The translations under genes and the position numbers were made by a program. From contig JAQXKZ010000022.1 of assembly GCA_029010715.1 (NCBI GenBank), positions 1-64,000 on the forward strand: a stretch of 64,000 nt of DNA, read 5' to 3'. The notes under the pieces are model-generated. The model did not search any database, was not told where the DNA came from, and worked only from the letters and a program-made list of their open reading frames with translations. Below, in pieces: positions 33,199 through 41,952 of this stretch. The stretch comes from Clostridiales bacterium (GTDB lineage Bacteria > Bacillota > Clostridia > Oscillospirales > Oscillospiraceae). The number at the start of each line of letters is the position of its first letter. The stretch's first letter is position 1.

Positions 33199-33440
33199 TG
33201 TTCAGCATTACGATAGGGCAAGTGCTGTACCTCGCGGTGCCACCTATCTTTTTTCTCGTTCCCGGACCTCTGTCAAGGCCCTGTCCACTGACGCGGGACG
33301 CGGACGGCTCGGATACTCGGTCTCCCTTTCCCCTCGCGGCTCACCGGGTGTTATTCGGACAGGCTCCGCTGTGCGCTTTTCAGCTGGCGCGCACTCTCTG
33401 TGAGTGAGACACTGACGTACTTCTCCCGATTCAAACGCCT
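33199..33440 (-). ncRNA. T-box riboswitch (asparagine specifier) of asnB
   Basis: Reading the minus strand: a Stem I start (GAAGTACG), the distal loop block CAGAGAGTGCGC followed by CAGCTGAAAAGCGCAC, and a specifier region GAATAACACC in which AAC (33352-33350) is an asparagine codon. The stem III/linker follows, ending ACAGAGGTCCGGGAACGAG. The T-box core AGGTGGCACCGCG (33245-33233) can pair through GATAGG with CCTATC downstream to form the antiterminator-type stem. The specifier matches the gene product. No T-rich terminator follows the core, so the regulatory output may be translational or may differ from the classical form. Confidence 0.88.
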
Positions 33441-33441
33441 G

Positions 33442-33498
33442 AAAAAACAAAAAGGCAATGACGGGCAGAGTTATCCCTCTGCGGCGTCATTGCCCTTT
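33442..33498 (-). promoter_or_regulatory. Leader terminator with ANTAR-like hairpin, upstream of the asnB T-box
   Basis: Directly after the transcription start, GGCAATGACG (33494-33485) pairs with CGTCATTGCC (33463-33454). An inner CAGAG/CTCTG stem-loop and the run TTTTTGTTTTTT follow, making a strong intrinsic terminator placed before the T-box. The 5' arm can instead fold as GGC-AATGAC-GCC, a hairpin with a six-base loop having A at 1 and G at 4, the pattern bound by ANTAR antiterminators. The second small hairpin has loop GGATAA, which does not fit A1/G4. Confidence 0.6.
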
Positions 33499-33508
33499 CG
33501 TTGGCTGT

Positions 33509-33537
33509 ACTATACACCGCCGCACGGGCATTGTCAA
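33509..33537 (-). promoter_or_regulatory. asnB promoter
   Basis: TTGACA (33537-33532) and TATAGT (33514-33509) on the minus strand, 17 bases apart: near-consensus sigma-A. Predicted start about 33502. Confidence 0.8.
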
Positions 33538-33589
33538 CAAAAAGATTCAGAAAATTTGTGAATGCTGCCGGAAAAGGTCTGATGTTTCA

Positions 33590-33619
33590 TTGACAAAGCG
33601 GGGGTGACTGTAGTATTAT
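33590..33619 (+). promoter_or_regulatory. glnA promoter
   Basis: TTGACA (33590-33595), 18-base spacer, TATTAT (33614-33619). It gives a leader of about 155 bases before glnA, divergent from the asnB promoter only 50 bases away. Confidence 0.7.
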
Positions 33620-33641
33620 TCCGCCCAAGGACAGAGCGTAC

Positions 33642-33664
33642 ACAGCCGCCGCGCGGTGTTTTTT
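33642..33664 (+). promoter_or_regulatory. Terminator-like hairpin in the glnA leader
   Basis: ACA-CCGC/GCGG-TGT stem with a bulged G (33642-33659), then six T residues (33659-33664), 20 bases after the predicted start. It suggests attenuation of glnA. No clear ANTAR-type hexaloop hairpin was found next to it. Confidence 0.45.
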
Positions 33665-33779
33665 GAATAAAAACGCGCTGCCCGGCTTATGCTGCGCCGG
33701 AGTAAAAGGCAGACACGGCCGGCCCCGCGCTTTTGCGTACCGGCGGTGTATACGGGATATAAGTTTCGAAAGTTGGTGG

Positions 33780-34994
33780 ATGATGAACTATACTGCTCAG
33801 GAAGTAATACAGTATGTGAAAGAGGACGGCGTGAAGTTCATACGGCTCGCCTTCTGCGACCCGATGGGCCGGCAGAAGAACGTCGCAATAATGCCCTCGG
33901 AGCTGGAGCGGGCTTTCGACACGGGTATCGCCATTGACGGCTCGGCGATTACCGGCTTCGGACAGAGCGTGCATTCGGACCTGTTGCTGCATCCGGAGGC
34001 CGGTACGCTTACAGGTCTGCCGTGGCGTCCGGAGTCAGGCCGGGTAGTACGCATGTTCTGCCGCATTTACCACCCCGACGGCCGGGCCTTCGCCTGCGAC
34101 AGCCGCCGTATCCTTGCCGACGCGGTCGCAGCCGCGGCGGAGCGCGGCTTCAGCTTCAGCTTCGGACCGGAGATGGAGTTTTATCTCTTCAAAAGTGACG
34201 AGAACGGCGAGTCGTCCGGAGTTCCGCATGACCGTGCCGGTTATATGGACATTGCGCCCGGGGACAAGGGCGAGAATATCCGCCGTGAGATATGCCTTAC
34301 GCTCGAAAAAATGGGCATTCGCCCCGAGACCTCCCACCATGAGGAGGGGCCGGGTCAGAACGAAATCGACTTCCGCTACGCCGACCCCATGACCGCGGCC
34401 GACAATGCGCAGACCTTCAAGGCGGTTGCCGCAGCAGTGGCCGCCGGGTCGGGGCTGTGCGCCGATTTTACGCCCAAGCCGATCCAGAATGCGCCGGGGA
34501 GCGGGATGCACGTCAATTTCTCTGTCAAATCGCGGAACGCGCAGGATTACCTTCCGCAGGCCATCGCCGGAATAATGGAGAAGATCACGGACATAACGGC
34601 CTTTCTAAACCCCTGTGAGGCCTCATATATGCGCCTCGGCGGAAACAAGGCCCCGTGCTATGTTTCCTGGTCGGCGGAGAACCGTTCACAGCTTATACGC
34701 ATCCCCGCCGCCTCCGGTGAATACCGCCGCGCCGAACTGCGTTCGCCGGATCCTGCGGCAAACCCCTATCTTGCTTTCGCCCTGCTGATATATGCGGGAC
34801 TGTACGGTATAGAAAATGACCTGGAACTGCCCATGTGCGCTGACTTCGACCTGTTCTCCGCACCGCCGGAGCTGCTCAGGGACTTCAGAAGGCTGCCGGA
34901 AAGCCTCGATCAGGCAAGACGCCTTGCGGCGGAGAGCGCTTTTGTCGCCGGGCATCTGCCGAAGGCCCTCGTGGATTTTTACTGCGGCCGCTGA
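33780..34994 (+). CDS. glnA: Glutamine synthetase, type I
   Basis: Ammonium-assimilating enzyme (glutamate + NH3 + ATP to glutamine), 404 residues, about 40 shorter than typical Firmicutes GlnA. Seen: the N-terminal beta-grasp with AFCDPMGRQKNVAIM and IDGSAITGF, metal ligands in FGPEMEFYLF, GPGQNEIDFRYADPMTAADN, NAPGSGMHVNFSV, and EYRRAELRSPDPAANPYLAF. No adenylylation-loop tyrosine motif is evident. Two adjacent ATGs (33780, 33783) follow a weak ribosome site (GGTGG). The ANTAR regulator follows 35 bases downstream. Confidence 0.93.
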   Translation: MMNYTAQEVIQYVKEDGVKFIRLAFCDPMGRQKNVAIMPSELERAFDTGIAIDGSAITGFGQSVHSDLLLHPEAGTLTGLPWRPESGRVVRMFCRIYHPDGRAFACDSRRILADAVAAAAERGFSFSFGPEMEFYLFKSDENGESSGVPHDRAGYMDIAPGDKGENIRREICLTLEKMGIRPETSHHEEGPGQNEIDFRYADPMTAADNAQTFKAVAAAVAAGSGLCADFTPKPIQNAPGSGMHVNFSVKSRNAQDYLPQAIAGIMEKITDITAFLNPCEASYMRLGGNKAPCYVSWSAENRSQLIRIPAASGEYRRAELRSPDPAANPYLAFALLIYAGLYGIENDLELPMCADFDLFSAPPELLRDFRRLPESLDQARRLAAESAFVAGHLPKALVDFYCGR

Positions 34995-35029
34995 TGCGGA
35001 GCAAGACCGGATGAAAGGGAGGGAGCGGT

Positions 35030-35617
35030 ATGGTTTTCCGCGAACGAACATACAGCGTGCTCATCGCCTGCGCGGCGTCCGGCATCACCGAAGCGGTCAA
35101 GAGCCTGCTCCGGCCCTCGGAATTCTGGCCGGTCGCTGACGTCAGGAGCGCCGGCGAGGCAAGACGCGAGCTGCTGCAGCGCGCCTATGATCTTGTAATT
35201 GTCAACGCCCCGCTTCCGGACGAGTTCGGTACGCGCCTGGCTGTGGACACGTCGAGCTCCGGAAGCTCCGGAGTCCTGCTCCTTGTCAGAAAGGACAGCG
35301 AGGACGAGGTATATGCCGCGGTGATGGAATCGGGCGTGCTGGTGCTTTCAAAGCCGTGCTCGTCCCAGCTGATGTCGCAGACCATACGCACGCTCTGCAC
35401 ACTGCGTGAACGCGTCAGAATGATCGAGGAAAAGCAGCTGACCATCGACGAGAAGATCGGGGAGATGCGCACGGTCAACCACGCCAAATGGCTGCTGATA
35501 GAGCGTCTCGGCATGACCGAGGCGCAGGCCCAGCACCATATTGAAAAGCGCGCCATGGATGAGCGCCTGCCAAGGCGCGATATAGCCTGGCAGATCATAA
35601 AAACATACGAAACGTAA
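35030..35617 (+). CDS. ANTAR-domain RNA-binding response regulator
   Basis: 195-residue regulator: an N-terminal receiver-like domain (~1-120) with a degenerate phosphorylation site (ayDLVIVNAPLPDEFG in place of DxxMP), a coiled coil (~125-140), and a C-terminal ANTAR domain (~140-195, IGEMRTVNHAKWLLIERLGM, then TEAQAQHHIEKRAMDER). ANTAR proteins (AmiR, NasR, EutV) antiterminate by binding paired leader-RNA hairpins. The place beside glnA and the hairpins in the asnB and glnN leaders suggest it governs nitrogen genes. GGGAGGG lies upstream of the start. No matching sensor kinase is adjacent. Confidence 0.85.
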   Translation: MVFRERTYSVLIACAASGITEAVKSLLRPSEFWPVADVRSAGEARRELLQRAYDLVIVNAPLPDEFGTRLAVDTSSSGSSGVLLLVRKDSEDEVYAAVMESGVLVLSKPCSSQLMSQTIRTLCTLRERVRMIEEKQLTIDEKIGEMRTVNHAKWLLIERLGMTEAQAQHHIEKRAMDERLPRRDIAWQIIKTYET

Positions 35618-35647
35618 AAGCTCAGCGGACCGGTCCGCTGAGCTTTT
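35616..35647. terminator. Terminator after the ANTAR gene
   Basis: A fully self-complementary 32-base palindrome (AAAAGCTCAGCGGACC arm) ending in T4; works in either direction. Confidence 0.8.
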
Positions 35648-35778
35648 AAAATTCATAACGAGTCTGAACATAAGAAGCCTGAGCGTGAAAAAAACCGGCT
35701 TCGCGCCGCCGTGTGCGCATCCGCGGGGGACGCAGCTATGGGCCTTCCTTTCCCGACGGAAAAAGCGGCGCGGTCTTT

Positions 35779-38700
35779 TCAGTATTCAAAGCTTCCCTGA
35801 TACACCTCCGTGGAGTCGCCAAGGAGAGTGACGCGCTCGTCGGTGTAGCTGACGGTCATCTCGCCGCCGAGCAGGCTCACGGTGACGTCGCTGCCCTTGT
35901 CACAGTAGCCGTTTTCGCAGGCGGCAATGACTGCCGCACAGGCTCCCGTGCCGCAGGCGAGGGTTTCTCCGTTGCCGCGTTCCCAGACGCGTATACGCAG
36001 GGTGTTCCTGTTCACGACGCGGACAAACTCCGTGTTTGTCCGCTCCGGGAACGCCGGATTGAACTCGAACATCGGGCCGAGCTTGTCCAGCTCAAGCGCG
36101 TCTATCGCGCCGCAGAATACGACGCAGTGCGGGTTGCCGACGGAGACACAGCTGACGCGGTATTCCCTCCCGCCGACGTTCAGCGGGTAGTCTGTCATCC
36201 TTTCACTGCTGCAGACAGCGGGAATTGCCGCGGCTCTGAGCTCGGCCCTGCCCATGTCGACAAGCACCGAACTGACCTTGCCGTCGCGCACGAACAGCCG
36301 CAGCCGGTGCACGCCGCTGCCGGTCTCGACCGATATGTACTCGCTGCGAATGTAGCCGTGGTCGTACATGTATTTGCCGACACAGCGTATGTTGTTGCCG
36401 GCCATTTTGCCCTCGCTGCCGTCGCGGTTGAAGGAACGCATCTTCACGTCGGCGATGCAGGATTTCTCAATGAGCACAATGCCGTCGCCGCCTATGCCGT
36501 AATGCGGCTCGCAGAGGCTTATGCACAGCGACTCCGGGCAGCTTATGCCGCCGTCGAAGTTTTCGATGAAAATGTAATCGTTGCCGCAGCTCTGCATTTT
36601 TGTGAAGCTTATCCGTCTCCGCCACGAGCGCATGGCGTTGATGTCCACAAGCTCGGTGTTGCTCTGGCTGTAGCGGCTCTCGATCATCTGCGCGAGGGCG
36701 TTTGCGGTGTCGAGCGACGTGAGGCAGGGGATACCCAGCTGCATCGCGCGGCGGTGCAGGGATATGTAATCGCCCATCGTCGCGTCCTTTACCGCTCCGG
36801 TGTAGATGATGTAGCACAGCGCGCCGCTCTCCATCAGCCGGTAGAGTTCGTCGCTCTCGGTCGCGTTCTGCACGGAGCAGACCTCTATGCCGAGCTCGGC
36901 GATCGCGGCGGCCGTGCCGGTGGTCGCGTAGAGCTTCATGCCCATCCCGTAGAAGCGGCGCGCGAGGGAGATTATCTCCTGATAATCGTTGGTTTCAACG
37001 CTCAGCAGTACGCCGGGGCGCTTCCCGCCGTGCAGCGACGGCACGCGGAAGCCCGCCGCCGTCAGGCCCTTGAACAGGGCCTCTGCCAGATTTTTTCCTA
37101 TGCCGAGCACTTCGCCGGTGGATTTCATCTCGGGGCCGAGTATGGAGTTGGCGTCAGAGAGCTTTTCAAACGAGAACACCGGGACCTTGACCGCGCAGTA
37201 TGGCGGCGTCTGGTGCAGGCCGCTGCCGTAGCCGAGCTCACTGAGCCTGGCGCCGAGCATGATCTTCGAGGCCAGGTCGACCATCGGCACATTCGTGACC
37301 TTGCTGATATACGGCACGGTGCGCGAGGCGCGGGGATTGACCTCGATGACATAGAGCTCGTCGCGGTAGATCAGGTACTGGATGTTGACCAGCCCCTTTG
37401 TGCCCAGCGCGAGCGCCAGCTTCTGCGAGCAGGAGCAGATCTTGTCGAGAAACTTGTCGCTGAGGTTGTACGGCGGATAGACGGCGATGGAGTCGCCGCT
37501 GTGCACTCCGGCGCGCTCAATGTGCTCCATGATGCCGGGGATCAGCACGCTCTCGCCGTCGGAGATAACGTCGACCTCAAGCTCGGTGCCCGGCATGTAC
37601 TTGTCGACCAGCACGGGATTGTCAATGCCGCCGGAGAGTATGGCCTTCATGTACCTCTCGGTCTGCTCCGGCGTGCGGGCTATGGTCATGTTCTGCCCGC
37701 CGATGACGTAGGACGGGCGCAGCAGCACGGGATAGCCGAGCGTTTCGGCGGCGTCGAGCGCTTCCTCCAGCGTGTCCACGCCCATGCCCTTTGGACGGCT
37801 TATGCCGAAGGACTCGAGCAGCGCGTCAAAGCGGCTGCGGTCCTCGGCGATGTCTATGCTGTCGGCGGAGGTGCCGAGTATACGTATGCCGGCCTTGTCG
37901 AGAAACTGCGTGAGCTTTATCGCGGTCTGCCCGCCGAAGGCCACGACGACGCCTATTGGCTTCTCGACGCGGATGATGTTCACCACGTCCTCGGGGGTAA
38001 GCGGCTCGAAGTAGAGCCTGTCTGCGGTGTCGTAGTCGGTCGATACCGTCTCGGGGTTGTTGTTGACTATCACCGCGTCGTAGCCCATCTCGCGCAGCGT
38101 CCACACGCAGTGCACGCTGCTGTAGTCAAACTCTATGCCCTGCCCGATACGTATCGGACCGGAGCCGAGGACCATGACGACCGGCTTTCCGCTGCGCCTG
38201 AAGCCGCGCGCCTCGCAGACCTTCTCGTAGCAGGAATAGAAGTACGGTGTCTGCGCGTCGAACTCGGCGCCGCAGGTGTCTACCATCTTGTAGCTCATCT
38301 CCAGGCCGGGCAGAGCTGCGGCTCCGCTTAGACGGCTCAGCGCCGCATCGGTGTAGCCGAGCTTTTTGCCGCGTATATACAGCTCATCGGTCATGCCGCC
38401 TGCAAGCGCGGCCTCATAATCGGCCAGATTCTTTATCCTGTTCAGAAACCATGGGTCGATCCCGGTTATCCTGTGTATCTCGTCAAGGCTGACGCCCTTC
38501 TTTATCGCCTCGAACACGGTGAATATCCGGCGGTCGTTCTGCTCTTGCAGGCGTTCGAGGACCGGCGCGCCGCTGAGCGGCGCGGCGTTGAGCGTGTCGA
38601 GAGATATCTCCGCTCCGCGCACGGCCTTCATCAGCGCCATCTCGAAGCTGGGCGCTATCGCCATGACCTCGCCGGTCGCCTTCATCTGCGTGCCGAGCTT

Positions 38701-39810
38701 ACGGCTCGAGCCGGCGAACTTGTCAAACGGCCACTTGGGCAGCTTGACAACGACGTAGTCGAGCGTCGGTTCAAAGCAGGCGCAGGTTTTGCCGGTTATA
38801 TCGTTTTTGATCTCGTCGAGCGTGTAGCCCAACGCGATACGCGTGCTGATCTTCGCAATGGGGTAGCCGGTCGCCTTGGAAGCGAGCGCGGAGGAACGCG
38901 ATACGCGGGGGTTGACCTCTATGACCGCGTACTCAAAGCTGTCCGGGTTGAGCGCAAACTGACAGTTGCAGCCGCCCACGATGCCGATTTCGGAGATGAT
39001 ATCCAGCGAGGCCGAGCGCAGCATCTGGTATTCCTTATCCGCGAGGGTCAGCGCCGGGGCGACGACTATGGAGTCTCCCGTGTGTATTCCGACGGGATCG
39101 AGGTTTTCCATCGAGCAGACGGCAACGGCGTTTCCCGCGCTGTCGCGCATGGTCTCAAACTCTATCTCTTTCCAGCCGGAGATGCATTTTTCGACGAGTA
39201 TCTGTGAGATCGGAGACATGTCGAGGCCGCTTTTGGCGATTACGCGCAGCTCTTCCTCCGTCCCGGCGATTCCGCCGCCGGTACCGCCGAGTGTGAAGGC
39301 GGGACGCACGATGACCGGATACCCGATCTCCCCGGCTATCTTCAGCGCGGTGTCCAGATCCTCCGCCGTGTCCGAGGGTATCAGCGGCTGTCCCATTTTC
39401 TGCAGCGTCTCGCGGAACAGCTCGCGGTCCTCGGCCCTGTCTATGGCGTCGATGCCGGTGCCGAGCAGACGCACGCCGTAGCGGTCGAGCGTCCCGTCGC
39501 GGCTGAGCTGCATGGCTATTGTCAGTCCGGTCTGTCCGCCGAGTCCGGCGAGCAGACTGTCGGGCCGCTCCTTCTCAATGATGCGCGCGACGGTCTCCGC
39601 GGTCAGAGGCTCGAGATATATCTCGTCCGCGAGGTGCTTGTCGGTCATTATCGTCGCGGGGTTGGAGTTGACGAGCACGACGTTTATGCCCTCCTGCCGC
39701 AGAACACGGCAGGCCTGTGCGCCCGCATAGTCAAATTCGGCCGCCTGACCGATGACGATGGGGCCGGAGCCGATGACCAGCACCTTGTGTATGCTCTTGT
39801 CCTTAGGCAT
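35779..39810 (-). CDS. carB: Carbamoyl-phosphate synthase large subunit fused to a DapF-like domain
   Basis: 1343-residue fusion. Residues 1-~1060 are a complete CarB: two ATP-grasp halves (VLVIGSGPIVIGQAAEFDYAG and VMVLGSGPIRIGQGIEFDYS starts; VNPRVSRSSALASKATGYPIA and VNPRASRTVPYISKVTNVPM) and the MGS-type allosteric domain (YATTGTAAAIAELG). It makes carbamoyl phosphate for arginine and pyrimidines. After NTELVDINAM and a short basic linker, residues ~1067-1343 are a diaminopimelate epimerase fold (FTKMQSCGNDYIFIENF, YGIGGDGIVLI, GNPHCVVF, RVWERGNGETLACGTGACAA). The first catalytic Cys site reads MAGNNIRC (Ala1137) where DapF has CGNG; the second, Cys1286, is present. Last gene of the arginine operon; eight-base overlap with carA. 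Confidence 0.93.
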   Translation of the reverse strand: MPKDKSIHKVLVIGSGPIVIGQAAEFDYAGAQACRVLRQEGINVVLVNSNPATIMTDKHLADEIYLEPLTAETVARIIEKERPDSLLAGLGGQTGLTIAMQLSRDGTLDRYGVRLLGTGIDAIDRAEDRELFRETLQKMGQPLIPSDTAEDLDTALKIAGEIGYPVIVRPAFTLGGTGGGIAGTEEELRVIAKSGLDMSPISQILVEKCISGWKEIEFETMRDSAGNAVAVCSMENLDPVGIHTGDSIVVAPALTLADKEYQMLRSASLDIISEIGIVGGCNCQFALNPDSFEYAVIEVNPRVSRSSALASKATGYPIAKISTRIALGYTLDEIKNDITGKTCACFEPTLDYVVVKLPKWPFDKFAGSSRKLGTQMKATGEVMAIAPSFEMALMKAVRGAEISLDTLNAAPLSGAPVLERLQEQNDRRIFTVFEAIKKGVSLDEIHRITGIDPWFLNRIKNLADYEAALAGGMTDELYIRGKKLGYTDAALSRLSGAAALPGLEMSYKMVDTCGAEFDAQTPYFYSCYEKVCEARGFRRSGKPVVMVLGSGPIRIGQGIEFDYSSVHCVWTLREMGYDAVIVNNNPETVSTDYDTADRLYFEPLTPEDVVNIIRVEKPIGVVVAFGGQTAIKLTQFLDKAGIRILGTSADSIDIAEDRSRFDALLESFGISRPKGMGVDTLEEALDAAETLGYPVLLRPSYVIGGQNMTIARTPEQTERYMKAILSGGIDNPVLVDKYMPGTELEVDVISDGESVLIPGIMEHIERAGVHSGDSIAVYPPYNLSDKFLDKICSCSQKLALALGTKGLVNIQYLIYRDELYVIEVNPRASRTVPYISKVTNVPMVDLASKIMLGARLSELGYGSGLHQTPPYCAVKVPVFSFEKLSDANSILGPEMKSTGEVLGIGKNLAEALFKGLTAAGFRVPSLHGGKRPGVLLSVETNDYQEIISLARRFYGMGMKLYATTGTAAAIAELGIEVCSVQNATESDELYRLMESGALCYIIYTGAVKDATMGDYISLHRRAMQLGIPCLTSLDTANALAQMIESRYSQSNTELVDINAMRSWRRRISFTKMQSCGNDYIFIENFDGGISCPESLCISLCEPHYGIGGDGIVLIEKSCIADVKMRSFNRDGSEGKMAGNNIRCVGKYMYDHGYIRSEYISVETGSGVHRLRLFVRDGKVSSVLVDMGRAELRAAAIPAVCSSERMTDYPLNVGGREYRVSCVSVGNPHCVVFCGAIDALELDKLGPMFEFNPAFPERTNTEFVRVVNRNTLRIRVWERGNGETLACGTGACAAVIAACENGYCDKGSDVTVSLLGGEMTVSYTDERVTLLGDSTEVYQGSFEY

Positions 39811-40873
39811 CCTGATCCCCTCCCATCATGGCCGTGAAGCGGTCAAAGAGAAATTCCGTATCTCTGGGGCCGGAACAGGCCTCGGGGTGGAACTGCACGG
39901 TAAAGCAGTTCATGCCGGGGTAATCCATGCCCTCGCAGCTGCCGTCGTTGGCGTTGACGAAGATCTCTTTGCCCACGCCCTTCAGACTGCAGCCGACCAC
40001 GGCATAGCCGTGGTTCTGGCTGGTGATATATGTCCGGCTGCCGCCGCACTGCCGTACCGGCTGATTGCCGCCGCGGTGCCCGTATTTGAGCTTGACCGTC
40101 TCTCCGCCCATGGCGAGCGCGGTAAGCTGGTGGCCGAGGCAAATGCCGAACAGCGGCTTTTTGCCGATGAGTTTTTTTATCTGCTCGATGCAATGGGTGT
40201 TCTCTGCCGGGTCGCCCGGCCCGTTTGAGAGCATGATGCCGTCCGGATCGGCGGCGAGTATCTCCTCCGCCGCTGTGCCGCAGGGATATACCGTGACCTC
40301 GCAGCCGCGCCTGTTGAGACAGCGGATGATGTTTTTCTTTGCGCCGTAGTCTATCAGCGCGACGGAATACTTCTTTTCTCCCTCGGCGGGGCATACGTAT
40401 TTGTCCCTGCAGCTCACCTCAGACACGACGCCGGTGACGGCGAAGGAGTTTATCCCGCCGAGATCCTTCGGCGGCTCGTCGCATATCATCGCGTTGACGA
40501 CGCCGTGCTCACGGATGAGCCGCGTTATCTCGCGGGTGTCTACGCCGCAGATTCCGGGTATGCCGGCCTCCCTGAGAAATCTGTCCAGCTCGTATTCGCT
40601 GCGGAAGTTCGAAGGCGTGCCGCACAGCTCTCGCACGACGTAGCCCTTCGCGACCGGTTTGCCTTCAAAATCACCGGGTATGACGCCGTAGTTGCCTATG
40701 AGCGGGAAGGTCTGCATGATTATCTGTCCGGCATAGCTCGGGTCGGTCAGTGTTTCGAGATAGCCGACCATGCCGGTCGTGAACACCAACTCGCCGATGC
40801 TGCTGCCGGCAGCGCCTATACGCTGCCCCTCGTATACCTCGCCGCTGCCCAGTACCAAATAAGCCTTTTCCAT
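39803..40873 (-). CDS. carA: Carbamoyl-phosphate synthase small subunit
   Basis: 356-residue glutaminase subunit that feeds ammonia to CarB. N-terminal CPSase_sm_chain domain (MEKAYLVLGSGEVYEGQRIG, VGYLETLTDPSYAGQIIMQT, CGVDTREITR) and a class I amidotransferase domain with the nucleophile Cys in LFGICLGHQL, and SNGPGDPAENTHC, FHPEACSGP. The ATG at 40873 is preferred (GAGGAACG upstream); TTG 40891 is the earlier alternative. Overlaps carB by eight bases. Confidence 0.95.
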   Translation of the reverse strand: MEKAYLVLGSGEVYEGQRIGAAGSSIGELVFTTGMVGYLETLTDPSYAGQIIMQTFPLIGNYGVIPGDFEGKPVAKGYVVRELCGTPSNFRSEYELDRFLREAGIPGICGVDTREITRLIREHGVVNAMICDEPPKDLGGINSFAVTGVVSEVSCRDKYVCPAEGEKKYSVALIDYGAKKNIIRCLNRRGCEVTVYPCGTAAEEILAADPDGIMLSNGPGDPAENTHCIEQIKKLIGKKPLFGICLGHQLTALAMGGETVKLKYGHRGGNQPVRQCGGSRTYITSQNHGYAVVGCSLKGVGKEIFVNANDGSCEGMDYPGMNCFTVQFHPEACSGPRDTEFLFDRFTAMMGGDQDA

Positions 40874-40887
40874 CGTTCCTCTTCTTG

Positions 40888-41874
40888 TCAAAGGGTCGCC
40901 GCCATGACGGCCTTTATCGTGTGCATCCTGTTTTCCGCCTCGTCAAAAACTATCGACTGCGGACCCTCGAACACCGCGTCGGTGACCTCCATGCAGTCGA
41001 TGCCGAATTTCTTCTGTATTTCCACGCCGGTCTCGGTCTCCAGATCATGGAAGGCTGGCAGACAGTGCATGAAGCGGCACTGCTCACCGGCGTTTGCCAT
41101 GAGCTTTTCGTTGACCTGATAGGGCATGAGCTTTTCTATCCTTTCGGCCCAGACCTCGTCCGGTTCGCCCATCGAGACCCATACGTCGGTATATATGACG
41201 TCGGCCTGCTTTGTCGCGTTCATGGGGTCGGAGTCAAATTCGAGCAGCGCGCCGGTTTCTGCGGCTATCGACTTGCACTGCGCGATGAGTTCCGGCGCGG
41301 GGAAATATCCCTCGGGCGCGCAGGCGACGAAGTGCATGCCCATCTTCGCGCAGCCGACCATAAGAGAGTTGCCCATGTTGTAGCGCGCATCGCCCATGTA
41401 TACGAGCTTTATCCCCTTGAGATGCCCGAAGTGTTCCTTTATCGTGAGAAAGTCGGCGAGTATCTGCGTCGGGTGAAATTCGTTGGTGAGTCCGTTCCAT
41501 ACAGGAACGCCCGAATATTTCGCCAGCGCCTCGACGCGCTCCTGCCCGTAGCCGCGGTACTCTATGCCGTCGAACATCCTGCCGAGCACGCGCGCGGTGT
41601 CGGCGATGCTCTCCTTCCTGCCGATCTGCGAGGACTTGGGATCGAGATACACCGGATGCATGCCGAGATCAGCCGCCGCGACCTCAAAGCTGCATCTTGT
41701 ACGGGTACTTGTCTTTTCAAATATCAGGGCGACGTTCTTGCCCTCGTGCATCCTGTGAGGGATATGCGCGTGTTTTTCGGCCTTGAGCCTGGCTGCGAGA
41801 TCGAGCAGAGCGTCTATCTCCTCGGGGCTGTAATCGAGAAGCTTCAGAAAACTTTTGCCTTTGAGTGTACTCAT
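40888..41874 (-). CDS. argF: Ornithine carbamoyltransferase
   Basis: 328-residue enzyme joining carbamoyl phosphate and ornithine to citrulline. Seen: the carbamoyl phosphate loop [38 protein letters not shown] region, and the ornithine-site [10 protein letters not shown]. Its substrate supplier carAB follows directly downstream. A catabolic ArcB is unlikely since argG and argH share the operon. Confidence 0.95.
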   Translation of the reverse strand: MSTLKGKSFLKLLDYSPEEIDALLDLAARLKAEKHAHIPHRMHEGKNVALIFEKTSTRTRCSFEVAAADLGMHPVYLDPKSSQIGRKESIADTARVLGRMFDGIEYRGYGQERVEALAKYSGVPVWNGLTNEFHPTQILADFLTIKEHFGHLKGIKLVYMGDARYNMGNSLMVGCAKMGMHFVACAPEGYFPAPELIAQCKSIAAETGALLEFDSDPMNATKQADVIYTDVWVSMGEPDEVWAERIEKLMPYQVNEKLMANAGEQCRFMHCLPAFHDLETETGVEIQKKFGIDCMEVTDAVFEGPQSIVFDEAENRMHTIKAVMAATL

Positions 41875-41952
41875 ATATGTATCCGTCCTTAGTTTCCGTT
41901 TTGTTTCATAATACCACCGCGCCGCGCTTTTTCAAGCGTGCAGCATATGCTT

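Noticed and set aside
36590-36640. CarB and DapF as two separate genes with a missed stop
   Set aside because: The frame is continuous here with no stop; the only internal ATG (36597) has poorly spaced upstream GGAGACGG. I kept one fused gene and flagged the read check.
35713-38331. 872-codon plus-strand open frame opposite carB-dapF
   Set aside because: Antisense to a clearly conserved gene; composition is His/Val/Ala-rich as expected of a shadow frame.
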